64,000 bases of DNA from Anaeramoeba flamelloides. Lineage: Eukaryota; Metamonada; Anaeramoebidae. The position numbers and the translations under genes are program-made. Of the stretch, positions 45,600 to 57,168 are shown one piece after another. The stretch spans positions 1,984,001-2,048,000 of the forward strand of contig JANTQA010000040.1 of the NCBI GenBank assembly GCA_027625915.1. Reading direction: 5' to 3'. The notes under the pieces are model-generated. The model was not told the origin of the DNA. It was given only the letters and a program-made list of their open reading frames with translations, and made no database searches. Positions within the stretch are counted from its first letter, which is position 1, and each line of letters starts with the position of its first letter.

Positions 45600-46439
45600 T
45601 TAATAATAATATTCTTCTTCTTGTTGTTGCCAAAATGGGTAATTATAGTGACGACGTTCTGTGTTAAAGTCATTATAATTATTGTACCCTTCGTTGTTTG
45701 TGCTTGATCCATAATAATATTGATTCTGTTGATAAGAATTATAATTTCTTCCTCTACCTCTATTGAATCCTCTATTATATCCTCCACCAAAACCCCTGCC
45801 TCTGCCTCTACCCCTCACTCCTCTCCTGCCTCTACCAAAGCCTCTACCCCTTGTTTGTTGATAACTGGAAACAAATTTTTTTTTTTTATTAATAAATTCA
45901 TTAACTACAATTTTTTTTTTTTTTTTTTTCTTTTTCTTTCTTTGAGAAGTTTTGTTGGTTTCTGATTCAGAAGACTGATCTTCTTGATCATTTGAGTCAC
46001 CACTATTTAACTCATCTTCTTTGTTGGTTTCATTACTGTCTTCGTTTTCATCGTCTTCTTCGTTTTCGCTTGATTGGATAACTTTTTCCTTTTTGTTTTG
46101 TTTTTTTTTCAGGATCTTTTTTGGGATTCTTTCACCCGAAAAAATGATTTGAATAAGTGAAATGATTGATCTTTTTTTTGAATAAGAGCTGTAGTTGTTT
46201 TTTTGAAGTTTAATACTTTTGATTACGACCTTATAGCCAACTTTTGGTTTTGATTGTTTGATCGCCTCAGAAAGATCGACAGCCCTGCAGATTGCTGATC
46301 CAGTAGCTTCAACAGTTAGACTTTCAAAATCGGGCTGAGATAGGTTTAGAAGCGCAACACTTAATAAATCCGGAATGTTGACTTTAGAGTTGACCTTTAG
46401 CTTTGTGTTTGGTGAAAAATCTTTCTTTTTTGATGACAT
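45600..46439 (-). CDS. Alba-domain protein with RGG tail
   Basis: One exon encodes 279 residues. Residues about 10-105 form an Alba domain: KVNSKVNIPDLLSVALLNL, then LTVEATGSAICRAVDLSEAI, then VGYKVVIKSIKL. Residues 115-180 are acidic and Lys-rich, with a long Lys run near 168-175. Residues about 192-230 are a Gly/Arg tract with RGRG, GRGRR and RGFGGG units, followed by a Tyr/Asn/Gln-rich tail ending EEEYYY. Alba proteins bind RNA or DNA; protist Alba-RGG proteins are mainly known as RNA binders that influence mRNA stability and translation. Cytoplasmic RNA binding is therefore the best guess, with chromatin or RNase P-like roles as alternatives. Confidence 0.86.
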   Translation of the reverse strand: MSSKKKDFSPNTKLKVNSKVNIPDLLSVALLNLSQPDFESLTVEATGSAICRAVDLSEAIKQSKPKVGYKVVIKSIKLQKNNYSSYSKKRSIISLIQIIFSGERIPKKILKKKQNKKEKVIQSSENEEDDENEDSNETNKEDELNSGDSNDQEDQSSESETNKTSQRKKKKKKKKKIVVNEFINKKKKFVSSYQQTRGRGFGRGRRGVRGRGRGRGFGGGYNRGFNRGRGRNYNSYQQNQYYYGSSTNNEGYNNYNDFNTERRHYNYPFWQQQEEEYYY

Positions 46440-47976
46440 ATTAATTCAAAGATTAACAATAATGAAGAGAAAATGAATTAATAAGAACTTTTTCATTTGT
46501 AGATTTTCATTGGTCTATTTCAGAAACCAGAAGAATCTAATGAAAAACAAACAGGTTTGAAACGAAACTCTATATATTTTGTCCAATTAAATGTCCGTAT
46601 TCATCTATCTCGTAATTTTACAAATGATAATTTTGTGATAATAAAAATATTAACTTTTAATTTTTTTCTCCTTTATTTTTTGACAAACCTGAAACCACTT
46701 TGGGATCACTCACTTATAAATTCAATTTTTAGAAAGTATAAAAATAAATTTAGAGATCCTAAAACAAATGAAAACAACCTTTAAATCATTAAAATACAAT
46801 CTAAAAAAAATATCTTATAATGTCATATGTCTCAAAACATTTGCTTTATTTTTCAAGAGTAAAAATATTAAAAAAATATATAAAATGAGGCTAGATTTTT
46901 CAGATCTACATCACCAAATATATTTGATATATAATAGTTCTTCTGGACCATAAGAGATAAAGGGAATACTTTGCCCAGTATTTTGACCATAGATCCCTCA
47001 CAATGACTTTTTTTTAATATTCCTTAATACCCTTTCTTTTTTTTTCGATTCATTTTGAAAAAAATAGTTTGATTTAGAAGATTATGATGATTTAACGAGA
47101 TAACCATAGTAATGATTATTTGTTAAGTGTTTAAAAAGGTTATAATAATTTAATATAAATATTGAGAAAAAATTGTTGATCAGAAATAGATTAAAAAAAT
47201 TGTTTTTAGAAAAAATCCAAATAATTTGAAATTCTTTCAATTACAAAAAATTTCAATTACATGTAAGGTGAATTTGTTATTGACATCTCTAACCCGAATA
47301 ACAAAATTATCCAATTTCTTTAAAATTTTTTTCATTTTCAAATTTTTTTAGCTAAAGTTTTCTAATTATAAACACTTTGATGAAAAATTCTCGAAAATAA
47401 AAAATTATAATTAAAAGATTTTTTATAAAATAAAATTGATCATTTTTGCAGATTTTTGGTTTTTAATAACTTTTGTTTATAAAATTTCTCTCTAATTTTT
47501 GATCTTTTAATTGTCACTTATATACCAAAAGTCTTAAATTTCACACAATATTAAAATAATAATTGTTTTTTTCATAATAACCTTGAAAGTGATTACATTT
47601 TTTACATTTTTCTACCTTAACTATATACATATAGATAAAGATATTACATAATTGCAATCATTTTTTTTCTAAAAAAGGTAAAATGAAGCCATTCAATACA
47701 CAATACATCAAAAAAATACTAAAAAAATATCCATTTTCGAGTGTCCAATTATACTTATTTAAAGTTTAATGATTTTTAAATAATATTTTGATTAATAAAA
47801 AATATCTGACCAGTACAAATATATTAAATTTAAAAATTTCTATCTTTTAGTTATTAAAGATTGATATGATTATAAAGGAAAAACATAAAAATTATACTAA
47901 TGCCTAACTTTAATATTTATTCAAAATATTTTGTGAAAATCATATATTCAAATTATAAAAGTAAACACACTCACAA

Positions 47977-47981
47977 ATATA

Positions 47982-48016
<35 letters not shown>

Positions 48017-48030
48017 GTGTGTGTGTGTAT
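47977..48030. repeat. Compound AT/GTAT/GT microsatellite
   Basis: (AT)n is followed by seven gtat units and then (gt)n. Confidence 0.9.
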
Positions 48031-48447
48031 CAAAACCGCCATTTTAAAAAAGGTTTTATAAACTAAACCTAATTACTGAAAATGTTAATCACCCGGAAAA
48101 ACAAATTGAAAAAAATACTTATATCATTTAGTATTCTAGCACAACAAACAATTAAATCTGTATGAAATTTTACTTTTGAATAAGTCTAAATATATAAAAA
48201 ACCCGATATTTTAAATATTATCAAAAAAAATAAAACAAAAAACTAAAAAAAAGTGAAAAACATTTTTTCGAAATGAACATTAACGATTATTTTTAAAACT
48301 GTACTTTTAAACTAAAAAAAAGTTAAAAACAAGCTTTTATACTAATAAATATATTTATTTTAAAAGACATTACAGAGTCTCGATTTTCAAAGTGTTTATT
48401 TATCTTTTTGAAGAATTTCATTTTTTTTTCACTTGAATTTTTTCTTC

Positions 48448-48452
48448 AAAAA

Positions 48453-48484
<32 letters not shown>

Positions 48485-48497
48485 AAAAAAAAAAAAA
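48448..48497. repeat. Long A tract
   Basis: The tract is about 50 bases of A with one G. Such a run may be the tail of an old retroposed copy, but no element is recognisable beside it. Confidence 0.8.
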
Positions 48498-50061
48498 CAA
48501 AAATTGAAAAATAAAACAAAAATTTGAATGAGTAAAAAAAAAGTTTTACTAAATTAGAAAAAATGATTCTGATCTAAAAATTGAAAAATTTTTTTTGTTA
48601 ATAATACTGATTAAAACCACTTAACTTTTTCTAATAACATTATAAAGTGAATTCAAATTTTTTAATAATTGTTCATTTTTAAAAATAGTTTGGTTTGATT
48701 TTATCATCATTTTTATAGTTACTTTTTAAAAAAATTGAAAAAAGCCAATGCCAATAAAAAAAAAATAAAAACTATCAATGTCAAAAATTACAAGTCTCCT
48801 TAAAAATATAACTAATTTAAAAATAATTTTATATGGAGGAAAAATTATATTTTTTATATCCTACTCAAATTAACGCTTATATATATTATTAACAAGTTTA
48901 CTGCACGTTATTTCATGTAAAAGTTTATAATTAATTTTATAATTATTATTTTATTCAATAGTATAAAAAGAATCTAATTGATAATATTTTTCCTCATTAA
49001 AAAAAAAGTAAAAAACTATATTAAAATGTAATGAAATAAGAATTTCTTTTGAATTTGATAAAATTTCAATCCCCCCCCCTTCTAGTCAATTTTTTTTTAT
49101 AGTGAAGAAGAGTTACAAAGGAAAAACGATCAAGAGGCTGCTTGTTAATACTGAGACGCTAAAACACGATTATATGAGTAACTTGAAAATAAAAACTAAA
49201 AAATACAACAAAATAATACCAAATGATTAAAGCAAATCAGTATCAAGAAGAAAAAAAAGAAATTATAATAATTAAACAACAACCCGATAATAATTAATAC
49301 GATCAATTATCAAATCAAAATTAATTAGCCAAAAGTGTTGTGTCTGTGATTTATGGGTGTTTATAATTAAAGCAATAGCATTTTTTCTTTTGTCGATGTT
49401 TTTTTTTTTTTTTTATTTTTCCCAATTGCTATTTATAAGCCATCTTTAAACTCATTTTTCTTTTTAATTTCTCCTTTTAAATTTTTTCTTTTTGACTTTT
49501 CAGTAATAAAGATGATTTGTATATGTATTCCCATTGAATAATCATGAAATATGTGATTTTACACTTAATTCCCCTTTAACAAAATCTAAGTAAAAGGACA
49601 CCTAGGGTAGAATTCATATTTGTTAAAAAATAATATTAATAAATATTAATATTTTTTTCATTTTTTCACTTTTGTGAATAAAGAAAAAAATCTAAAAATC
49701 ATAAAACAAATCAAATAGTAAATTCTAGATTTTCGGAGAGAGTCTGAAATAAAGAGAGAAACCAGCCAATTATTTTGACATTTTTTATTTTTAATTAATC
49801 ATTTTCATTTCCTCAAAAAAGTTTCAAACCAATTTATCTCTTATAATTTTTATAAAAATATTCTGAAATTGTTTTTTATTTATAATTATTAAACATTTAC
49901 TCAATATACAAAAAAAATAAAAAGGTTTCAATTTAAAAAGATGGTTCAAATATTTACCTTTTTTTAAAAAAAACAGAATTTTGAAAAAATGGAAATGAAA
50001 GGAAATTTCAAAAAAAGAAAAATAATTAAGGAACTAATCTTCTACGACAACCATGCAAAAT

Positions 50062-50345
50062 ATTAAAATATGATATTGGTGGTATTCTCTACTTACAAAT
50101 TTTATAGATCCCAAGTGTCAAAAAATTCTGATCGACTAAAAAAGCCATAAAAGAAATTTAGTTTAGTGAGATCAATTTATTTTTTCTATTTTTTCTGAAA
50201 AAGAAAACTATTAAATTCTTTTTTTTTCTCACAATTTATCAAGTTTTTACCCCGTTTATTGCAATTTTGATCATTATTATACTATAACATTTCTTTGTTA
50301 CCAGTAATATTAATATAAAGATTTTTTTCAATTTTGAGATAAAAC
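50062..50345. repeat. Dispersed repeat R1, copy 1
   Basis: It aligns in the same orientation with 63265-63545. Shared blocks are ttggtggtattctctactta, gtgagatcaa and ccagtaatattaatataaag, against matching stretches with scattered changes. It is non-coding and the element type is unknown. Confidence 0.65.
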
Positions 50346-51637
50346 TTTTGGTTAACCAAAAAAAATGATATTTTCAACGGATTAAAAAATAATTGTATTT
50401 TTTTAAGAATAGTAGTTATAATAATCAAAGTTTTAAAGTCATGTAAAAATTTTACTCTGAAATTTTGTTTTTGTATAAAGGCAAAATTCGATTTTTCAAA
50501 ATAAAATTTTCTTGAAGATATTTGGGAATTAGTTAATTTTATCCTCAAAACTCAAAATCATTTTTTTTCTGCCTAAAATGAATTGAATTGTTATATGTAT
50601 TCTTGTGAATAAGACCAAACAATTTGTTAAAATAATTTTTCAAAATTGAAAATTTTTTTGCTATTTTTTTTCATTTTTTGAAAATCAGGAAACAACTTTT
50701 TCAAAACCTTAAAGAAAAAATTTTATTTGAATATTAGATCTCGATTTAATTGATAAACTGTAGTTAAGCTTCTACCAAATATTAATTTATTGAATCATCT
50801 ATACCAAAATTAGTTTTATTGACTAAGATTTGAATTGAAATATTACTATAAGAAAAAGAAACCAAATAAAAAATTTACTTTCGAAATCATTAATTTCCAA
50901 CTTAAAACGAAAAATTTATTTTATCATTTTCAAGAATCAATTTAGTTCTTAAACAAAATAATAGGTTCCTTTTTTTCGTTTTATATTGGAAACATGTAAA
51001 TTTTGAATTTCAAAAAAGAGACTCAAATCAATAAATTGTTTAAATGAGGCTAACTCATCCATTTCATAAGTCGAAACACAAATTACAAAAAAAAAAATTT
51101 TCAAGATCTTGTCAAGATTTCATTTTATTTCAAAAAATGACTACTCCCTTAAAGAATAAAAAAAAAAGTATACACATAGTAAGTAACAAGTAAAAAAAAA
51201 ATAATAAAGAATTCAGAAGACTTTTTGAAAGGTATTTAAGACAAATTTATACAAGATAACTAAAAAGTATTACAATATAAGTGGGTGTTGTTTCAAAAAA
51301 ACATCATTTTTTAATTTTTGATTGTTATTTTTAGAAAAATGAAAATGAAATTTCTCTTTTCAAATAAAAGGCCTCACCTTTTTTTTAATTGAGAAAATGT
51401 CTTTCTTCTGGGAGAGAAGATTTAAAATAAAGTCAAAAAATAAATATACAAAAAATGAGTAAGAATGTGATCTGTTTTATTTAGGTTAGATTTAATCAAC
51501 TAAAACATTATTCTTATTTGATTAATTATTTGATTAGTAACATAATATTGAAATAAGATCATTAGAAGAATTCTTTTTTTTATTTTATTTTATTTTAATT
51601 CAATAAACATTAACTCGATAAATTCTCTTAAACTAAA
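50346..51637. other. No gene seen; 3' flank of the rubrerythrin gene
   Basis: I see only AT-rich spacer with no exon or repeat. Confidence 0.5.
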
Positions 51638-54600
51638 TTAATAATTCTTTGGCTTGATTTCAAAATATTCTTGTGGGTGATTACAGGCTGGGCATTTTTC
51701 TGGTGCAGATTCACCAAAATGAAGATAACCACAGTTCTTACATCTCCACCAAACTTTATTTCCTAATCTAAAGACTTCTCCTTTTTTGATATTTTGAGCA
51801 AATTTTGAAAATCTATGAAATTTAATATTAATAAAAAAAGGTTTTTTATTTGTTAAAAAAAAAAAGAAAATAAATAAATTAATGTTGAATTTTAAAAATT
51901 TTCTTTCAAAAGAAAAATAAAAAAATTTTAATTCAAAAGAAAAATAAAAAAAAAAATTATCTAGTTTTTTTTTTTTTTTTTTTATTATTATTGAAGAAGT
52001 GTAGATTACACTCTAGTTGCCCTTAGACTTAAATTCCCTTTCAGGAATTTAAGCGTAAAATCATAGATTTCACGATTATTAATTAATGAAAATAATTTGA
52101 AACTGTCTTGATTTGAAATTAGTTCATTAATATTTATTTCTTTTAGTTTGTTATAAAACATTAATCTATCTTTTTTATAGGAAGGAAATATCCATAAAAA
52201 ATGATCAATATTTTCTATAATTTCCTTTTGTTCATATTTTGAACATAAAGGACAAAATTTATTTGAATTTTTATTAATTACATAGTAATATCTATTTAAA
52301 CAGTTAGTAAACGATCTGAATTTTAGAATTGTTGAACTTGACGGATAACTCAAATATTTTTGAGTTTTAATAAAATATTTTTGATTTTTGATTATTGTGA
52401 AATAATTTTGGACCTTCCAACTTTTGGAATTCAGCAACTCATTGAATGTGTATTTGTATATTTCATTTTTTAATTCTTTTAAATCTTTTGAATACCAGTT
52501 GATTTTATTATTTATTCTTTGATTAAATTTTATTAATTTTTCCAAATAAGGAAGAGTTAAATTTCCTAATTTATTTTTTAATTTAAATTTCTTTTTATTT
52601 ACTGAAATTATCATATTTTCAATTTTAAATTCTGTTTTGTAAATGAGAATTGGTGTATTTCTGTTTATTTTGCATATTTCAGTAATACATGAATTAATCC
52701 AAGAATTTAAATAATTTAAAGTTGTTATTTGATAATTAAAAATTTCTAATCCATATGTTAATTGACTTAATATAAAAGATTTAAATAATCTAATTTTTAA
52801 ACTATTATTCAGAGAATTGTTATTGAATAATTGTTTGCAGTTATTATATGTTTCTTTAGATTTTTTTAAATTATAAACTATATGTGCAATTTTATCTAAA
52901 TAAATACCCAAATATTTAATTTTTTTTAAATCTTTTGATATAACTGTTTTATCTTTATTAGGTTTTAATCCAAATTGAATAATAATTTCATATATTGAAT
53001 TTAATTTTTGGTTTATTTGGATTTTATTTCCTTTTATAATTAGGATTAAATCATCTGCAAACATTTGACAATGATTTGTTAAAGGTATAATTTTTAATAA
53101 AAGAAAATGTGAAATAAGAGCAAATAAAATAGGAGATAAGGGGTCTCCTTGGAATATACCAATCCCTTCTCCTTGAAAATATTTTAATAAAAAATTTTTG
53201 ATAATTTTATTTAGAATAAATTTTTTTATTGTTTTTCTAATTATTTTATAATTGATTGAGTCAAAACATTTTGCTATATCAATCATTATAATATAAGTTT
53301 TATCATTTTTATTTATATTATTTGATTTTATCTTATTATAAGTATTTAAGAAATTTAAGACTGCAATTCGAGTATCATATTTTTTTCGAAATCCAAATTG
53401 TGATTTATAAATAAATTCCCAACAAGGTTCAATTAGTTTATATAACATTTTTAAAAATAATAAAAAATTATCTAGTTAAAATAAAAACATGTAAAATAAT
53501 AATTGTTTTTAAAATGGCTCGATTCAATTTTTGAAACTTTTTTATGGTTACATAATATAGCATTTGATTTTAACATTTTTTGATTGATAAACTTGTTAGT
53601 AAATTATTGTTTTCAGTTTTTTAAATATACTCAATTTTTTGGATTATTCAAGATTTTAATAATTTTGAAAAAAAATAAATTACTAATCGAACTTTATAAA
53701 TTTGAGGAGTCTTTTTTTGTTTTGTTTTTTGATTTACTATTTAATAAACTTTGGTAAACGAGAAAAAAAAAAAATGTTTTTTAATTGATAAATAAATTAT
53801 ATTGAATATTAAATAAGTCAGTAAAAAATTCCTTTTTGAAATCTTATTATTAAATTAATTTTTGCAAAATCAAAATAAAAATATCAACATCAAATAAAAA
53901 AAAAAGGATTATAAAGGTGAATGGCAAATGGTGAATTTAAATTTTAGGTGGGAAATTAGAAAGAAATCCTCTAAAAATAGTTTTTAGGATTAATAATGGG
54001 TAATTTTTTTTGATGCTAAAGTATCATAGAGTAAGAAAATTTAGGAATAATTTTTTTGGAATTTTAATTTTTAAAATTGATAGTATTGCTAGGATAATTT
54101 TGATGAGGTAATAGCAAATAATTTTTTTTGGTTTTTAAAAGCTTATTAATTCTTCGTATAGAAATCAAAAAAAAATGATAAAGAATTTAAAATATTATTG
54201 TAATTGTTTTGATCATTTTCAAAAGTTAGTTTAATGACCCAGACATGCTATTAAATTACGAATTGGGTGAATATAAAATATTTTTTTATTAAAATCTAAA
54301 AAGCTATTTTTCGGAAAAAATTTAATCCTATAATTCATCAGTTATATTCGGTTTGGAATCAAAATTGAATTCCTCAAGTTTATTAAAAACAAAAGAAAAA
54401 ATTTTGTATTTTTGTATTTTTACAAAATGACGGCAAATTATTTTAAAAAAAATTGTTTTTTATTTGTTTATTTTTTTTATTTAAAGGAAAGAGTAGTTAT
54501 TTTCTCCTGTTTGTCGTTAGTTTTTCGTTGAGTATCATCATGTGACGTCGAGTGTCAACTTTGTATAGAATTTCTAAATTTTTAATTAGAATTTGTAAAA

Positions 54601-57168
54601 ATTCAAATAAAAATTTTTGAATTCTTTGATAAATTTTTGCTAAAAAGTGTCTTTCAAATTTAATTAATACTATTAAATAAAAAATAAATCGGAGAAAACG
54701 ATAGTTTTCATATTCTCAAAAAAAATATTTACTTTAGAATTTTTATTTTAAAAACAAATCACAGAAATCAAACAAGAACCTTCTAATTTCAATGAGTGTT
54801 ACTTTTTAAATACGATCTAATCAATTTTATTGTTTGGGATATCATATGAAAATTTTGTACAATTTATTTTTTCTTGAAAGGTAATTAAATGAAAAAAACA
54901 AAGATTTTGAAGCATTATTTACAGCTTTTGTCTTTTTAGTAAGTATATTTTAAGAATAATAGTCGTTTGCCGTTTATTTGCTCCATACTCAAGTAGTGAC
55001 TTGAAACTTTAAGAAGAATTTTTTTGGTAATATCTGCAATTAAAATTGAAAGGAGCCTTTTCAAAGAATACCAATAAATGCCTCAATTATTTTATTTCTA
55101 ATATTAAATATAGTTGACTCACAACAACAAGTATCTAAGTGAATATTATTCAATAAATAGGAGCTTTGAAGATTCCAACTCTAGTTTCCCCCATAAATAA
55201 AAGGTTTTTTTTTTTTTATTTTCTTTAGTAAAAAATTAATATACAAATTACACTCCTTTATTCTGGCCAACAAATTTATAGGACAGAAATTTTTTTTTAA
55301 AGTTGTCGAAAAAAAAGTTCAACATGATATTTAATTGTAAACCTGAACCATAAGAGAACCTGAAAACGAAAAGTAAGATCTAATTAACAAAATAAAAAAT
55401 AAATCATTTTAAACAAAACAAAGGGTTAATCAAATTAATTGTTTTTTTAATACTGTCTTTTAGTCAGGGTTTTTCTTCGATTGATCTATCATTAAGAATT
55501 TGCATGAAAAATTTGAACTATTTTTGAGATCAAGAAAATAGCCTCTTGAATTTTGATAATCAAAAAGTATATCTAAATTTTTTTTGATGGTTTGATTAGA
55601 TAATAATATGATGAATTACACTTTGAAGTTAATTAGTTTTTTCTTTAATTAATTGATTTTACCTTTTTCTGTGATTCTATTAAGGTTCAAAATTAAATAT
55701 CGTGTTGAAATTGTTTTCCTGTTTAACTTTTGTTCCCAAAGGTTTTAATTTCGGAACTTCTTAGAAATGAAATAGATGTATATTAAAGAAATAAGAATTG
55801 AACTAAAATCATAATGTTAAAAAGAAATAATGGAGTATAGTGATACAAACCTTTCTTTATGTCCTGATTCAGCAATGGCAACATTTTCAAATGTTTTAGC
55901 AATCTCTTCAAATCCTTCTTTTCTTGCAATCTTTATTAAAGCAAAGTTAAATTTAAGAATAACGAATAGAAAAATGGGATTGTTTTAATAATTTGGGATT
56001 TAAATGGAGAAAAATTTTTGTTTTTGGTTCTTTCTCTCATACAACCTCAAACAGATCTAAAAATTTTTGAAGGTACTTGCCAACAAAAAAAAAATCAAAA
56101 TAAAAGATCAGAAAAGAAAAATTGGTTTTTAAAAAAAAATAAAAATTAGGGACTATTTACTTTGGCAAATGAGGGATAGACTTCTGATTCCTCCATCTCT
56201 TCTCCAAATGCGGCAGCCATTAAGTTTTGCTGTGTGTTACCAATAGCAAATGATGGGAAAGCTTCAGATACTTCAACTGATTTTTCAGTTGAGCCAACAG
56301 ACAAATATTTATAGAATCCTAAAAGCAAATAAATAAAAAATAATAGAAAATACAAATGAAAGGTTTTTACATTTAAAATGAACACGTTTTTGAAGGAAAG
56401 AAGAAAAAAACGAAATGGAGTTAGCAAAGGAATCCAATCTCCAAAGTAGTCATGAAAAAGAGTAAAGAAAAACAAAAGATAAAGAAGAGAACGTTGGTGG
56501 TGAAAAATAGAAAAAGATAAAGAAAAAAAGACAAAAAACGAAAAACGAAAAACGAAAAGAGAAAAGCATAAAACAACAAAAAATTTAAAAGAAGAGTGTT
56601 TTTTTTTTTTTTTTGTGGATGATTTACTTTTTGCATGTTCAACCTCTTCAAGTGCAGTTTGTCTAAAGATTTCTGCGATTTGTTTGAAACCTTCTTTTTC
56701 TGCTTTTTTTGCCATCATCTCATATCTCATTCTTGCTTGGGATTCTCCTGCAAAAGATGACATTAAATTTTTTAAAGTTTGTGTACCATCTAAACTCTTT
56801 TTTTCGGTGTTTCTAAAAGAAAAGTTAATTTCAAAAAAGAAGAAAAAATAATTCTAATTTAATTAAACCGATCAAAACTTTATGAAAGGAACAAAAAAAG
56901 AAAAATTTAGTTTTGTGTTGTGCAAATTTAAAGGAAAACCCATTTTTCTTTTCTTTTTGTTTTTGTTTAGGTTCGTTTTGGAAGTTAAAAAATAAATTTA
57001 AAAAAAAAAAACAAAAAAGTACTTGTCTTTGTTTGCCTTTTTCTCGACCTTTTCTTCTTTTTTGTCAACCTTTTTTTCAGAGTCCATTTTTTTATAGGCT
57101 TCAAAAACAGTTATTCCAAGAATAGCTGCAAGTGCACCGATTTTAATGTATTTTGAAACAGAATCCAT
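51638..57168 (-). CDS. Rubrerythrin with N-terminal hydrophobic segment (five exons)
   Basis: Exons 57168-57023, 56812-56628, 56318-56161, 55930-55851 and 51812-51638 join with GT-AG borders and matching phases into 247 residues. Residues 5-25 are hydrophobic (YIKIGALAAILGITVFEAY), followed by a Lys/Glu-rich linker (about 26-55). The ferritin-like diiron domain has its ligand motifs: FAGESQAR, LEEVEHAKRF, FGEEMEESEV and ESGHKERF. The rubredoxin domain follows (VWWRCKNCGYLHFG, then PEKCPACNHPQEYFEI) with both CxxC pairs for the iron. Rubrerythrin reduces hydrogen peroxide in organisms living at low oxygen. The N-terminus is an unusual addition to the standard protein of about 190 residues. It could be a signal anchor or a signal for a mitochondrion-related organelle. 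Introns 1-3 are 210, 309 and 230 bases; intron 4 is 4038 bases and holds a LINE and a foldback. Confidence 0.93.
51951..51966. repeat. Target-site duplication, left copy
   Basis: The 16-base sequence aaaaaattatctagtt occurs here and again at 53462-53477, flanking the LINE exactly. Confidence 0.9.
51967..53461 (-). mobile_element. LINE insertion, 5'-truncated, young
   Basis: A poly-A tail (read as T from 51965 to 51983 on the plus strand) and a perfect 16-base target duplication bound the element. Its 5' end falls within the reverse-transcriptase ORF, typical of incomplete target-primed reverse transcription. The element lies in the last intron of the rubrerythrin gene, in the same orientation as the gene, about 150 bases from the last exon. 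Related dead copies lie at 1-690 and 15440-15930. Confidence 0.93.
52006..53448 (-). CDS. LINE reverse transcriptase, C-terminal part
   Basis: This is an open frame of 480 residues inside the LINE. It begins within the RT fingers (SQFGFRKKYDTRIAVL), then has motif A (IMIDIAKCFDSINY), motif B (GIFQGDPLSPILFAL), the catalytic motif C (FADD), motif D (GLKPNKDKTVI) and motif E (KYLGIYLD). Near the C-terminus a Cys/His knuckle CPLC...ENIDHFLWIF has Phe where the related copies have Cys. The N-terminal endonuclease and start of RT are missing because the insertion is 5'-truncated, so this copy cannot move by itself. The fully open frame argues for a recent insertion. There is no reason to think the host gene uses this protein. 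Confidence 0.9.
   Translation of the reverse strand: MLYKLIEPCWEFIYKSQFGFRKKYDTRIAVLNFLNTYNKIKSNNINKNDKTYIIMIDIAKCFDSINYKIIRKTIKKFILNKIIKNFLLKYFQGEGIGIFQGDPLSPILFALISHFLLLKIIPLTNHCQMFADDLILIIKGNKIQINQKLNSIYEIIIQFGLKPNKDKTVISKDLKKIKYLGIYLDKIAHIVYNLKKSKETYNNCKQLFNNNSLNNSLKIRLFKSFILSQLTYGLEIFNYQITTLNYLNSWINSCITEICKINRNTPILIYKTEFKIENMIISVNKKKFKLKNKLGNLTLPYLEKLIKFNQRINNKINWYSKDLKELKNEIYKYTFNELLNSKSWKVQNYFTIIKNQKYFIKTQKYLSYPSSSTILKFRSFTNCLNRYYYVINKNSNKFCPLCSKYEQKEIIENIDHFLWIFPSYKKDRLMFYNKLKEININELISNQDSFKLFSLINNREIYDFTLKFLKGNLSLRATRV
53462..53477. repeat. Target-site duplication, right copy
   Basis: It is identical to 51951-51966. Confidence 0.9.
53478..55301. other. Remainder of rubrerythrin intron 4
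   Basis: The stretch is non-coding and AT-rich. Near 54980-55010 it carries the phrase ccatactcaagtagtgactt, a member of dispersed repeat R2, seen also near 57990 and 63098. Confidence 0.5.
55302..55745. mobile_element. Foldback MITE, family F1, copy 2
   Basis: It aligns along its whole length with 5470-6015. Shared parts are the left arm with gttcaacatgat, the spacer with gtaagatcta, tttttttaatact and tttttgagatc, and the right arm with ctgtgattctattaaggttc. The cacagaaat tandem is shorter here. It lies in rubrerythrin intron 4, about 100 bases from exon 4. Confidence 0.72.

Larger units (their letters stand above)
46440..50061. other. No gene seen; AT-rich spacer
   Basis: The left end is the 5' flank of the Alba gene. 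The stretch otherwise holds a compound microsatellite (47977-48030), a very long A tract (48448-48497) and a run of nine C (49071-49079). A plus-strand stretch open for about 45 codons near 49104-49230 shows no domain. Confidence 0.45.

Noticed and set aside
55851-56763. Separate short genes for each rubrerythrin piece
   Set aside because: The 205-codon open frame reads through two introns with Phe/Leu-rich nonsense. The spliced model restores an uninterrupted rubrerythrin with correct phases.
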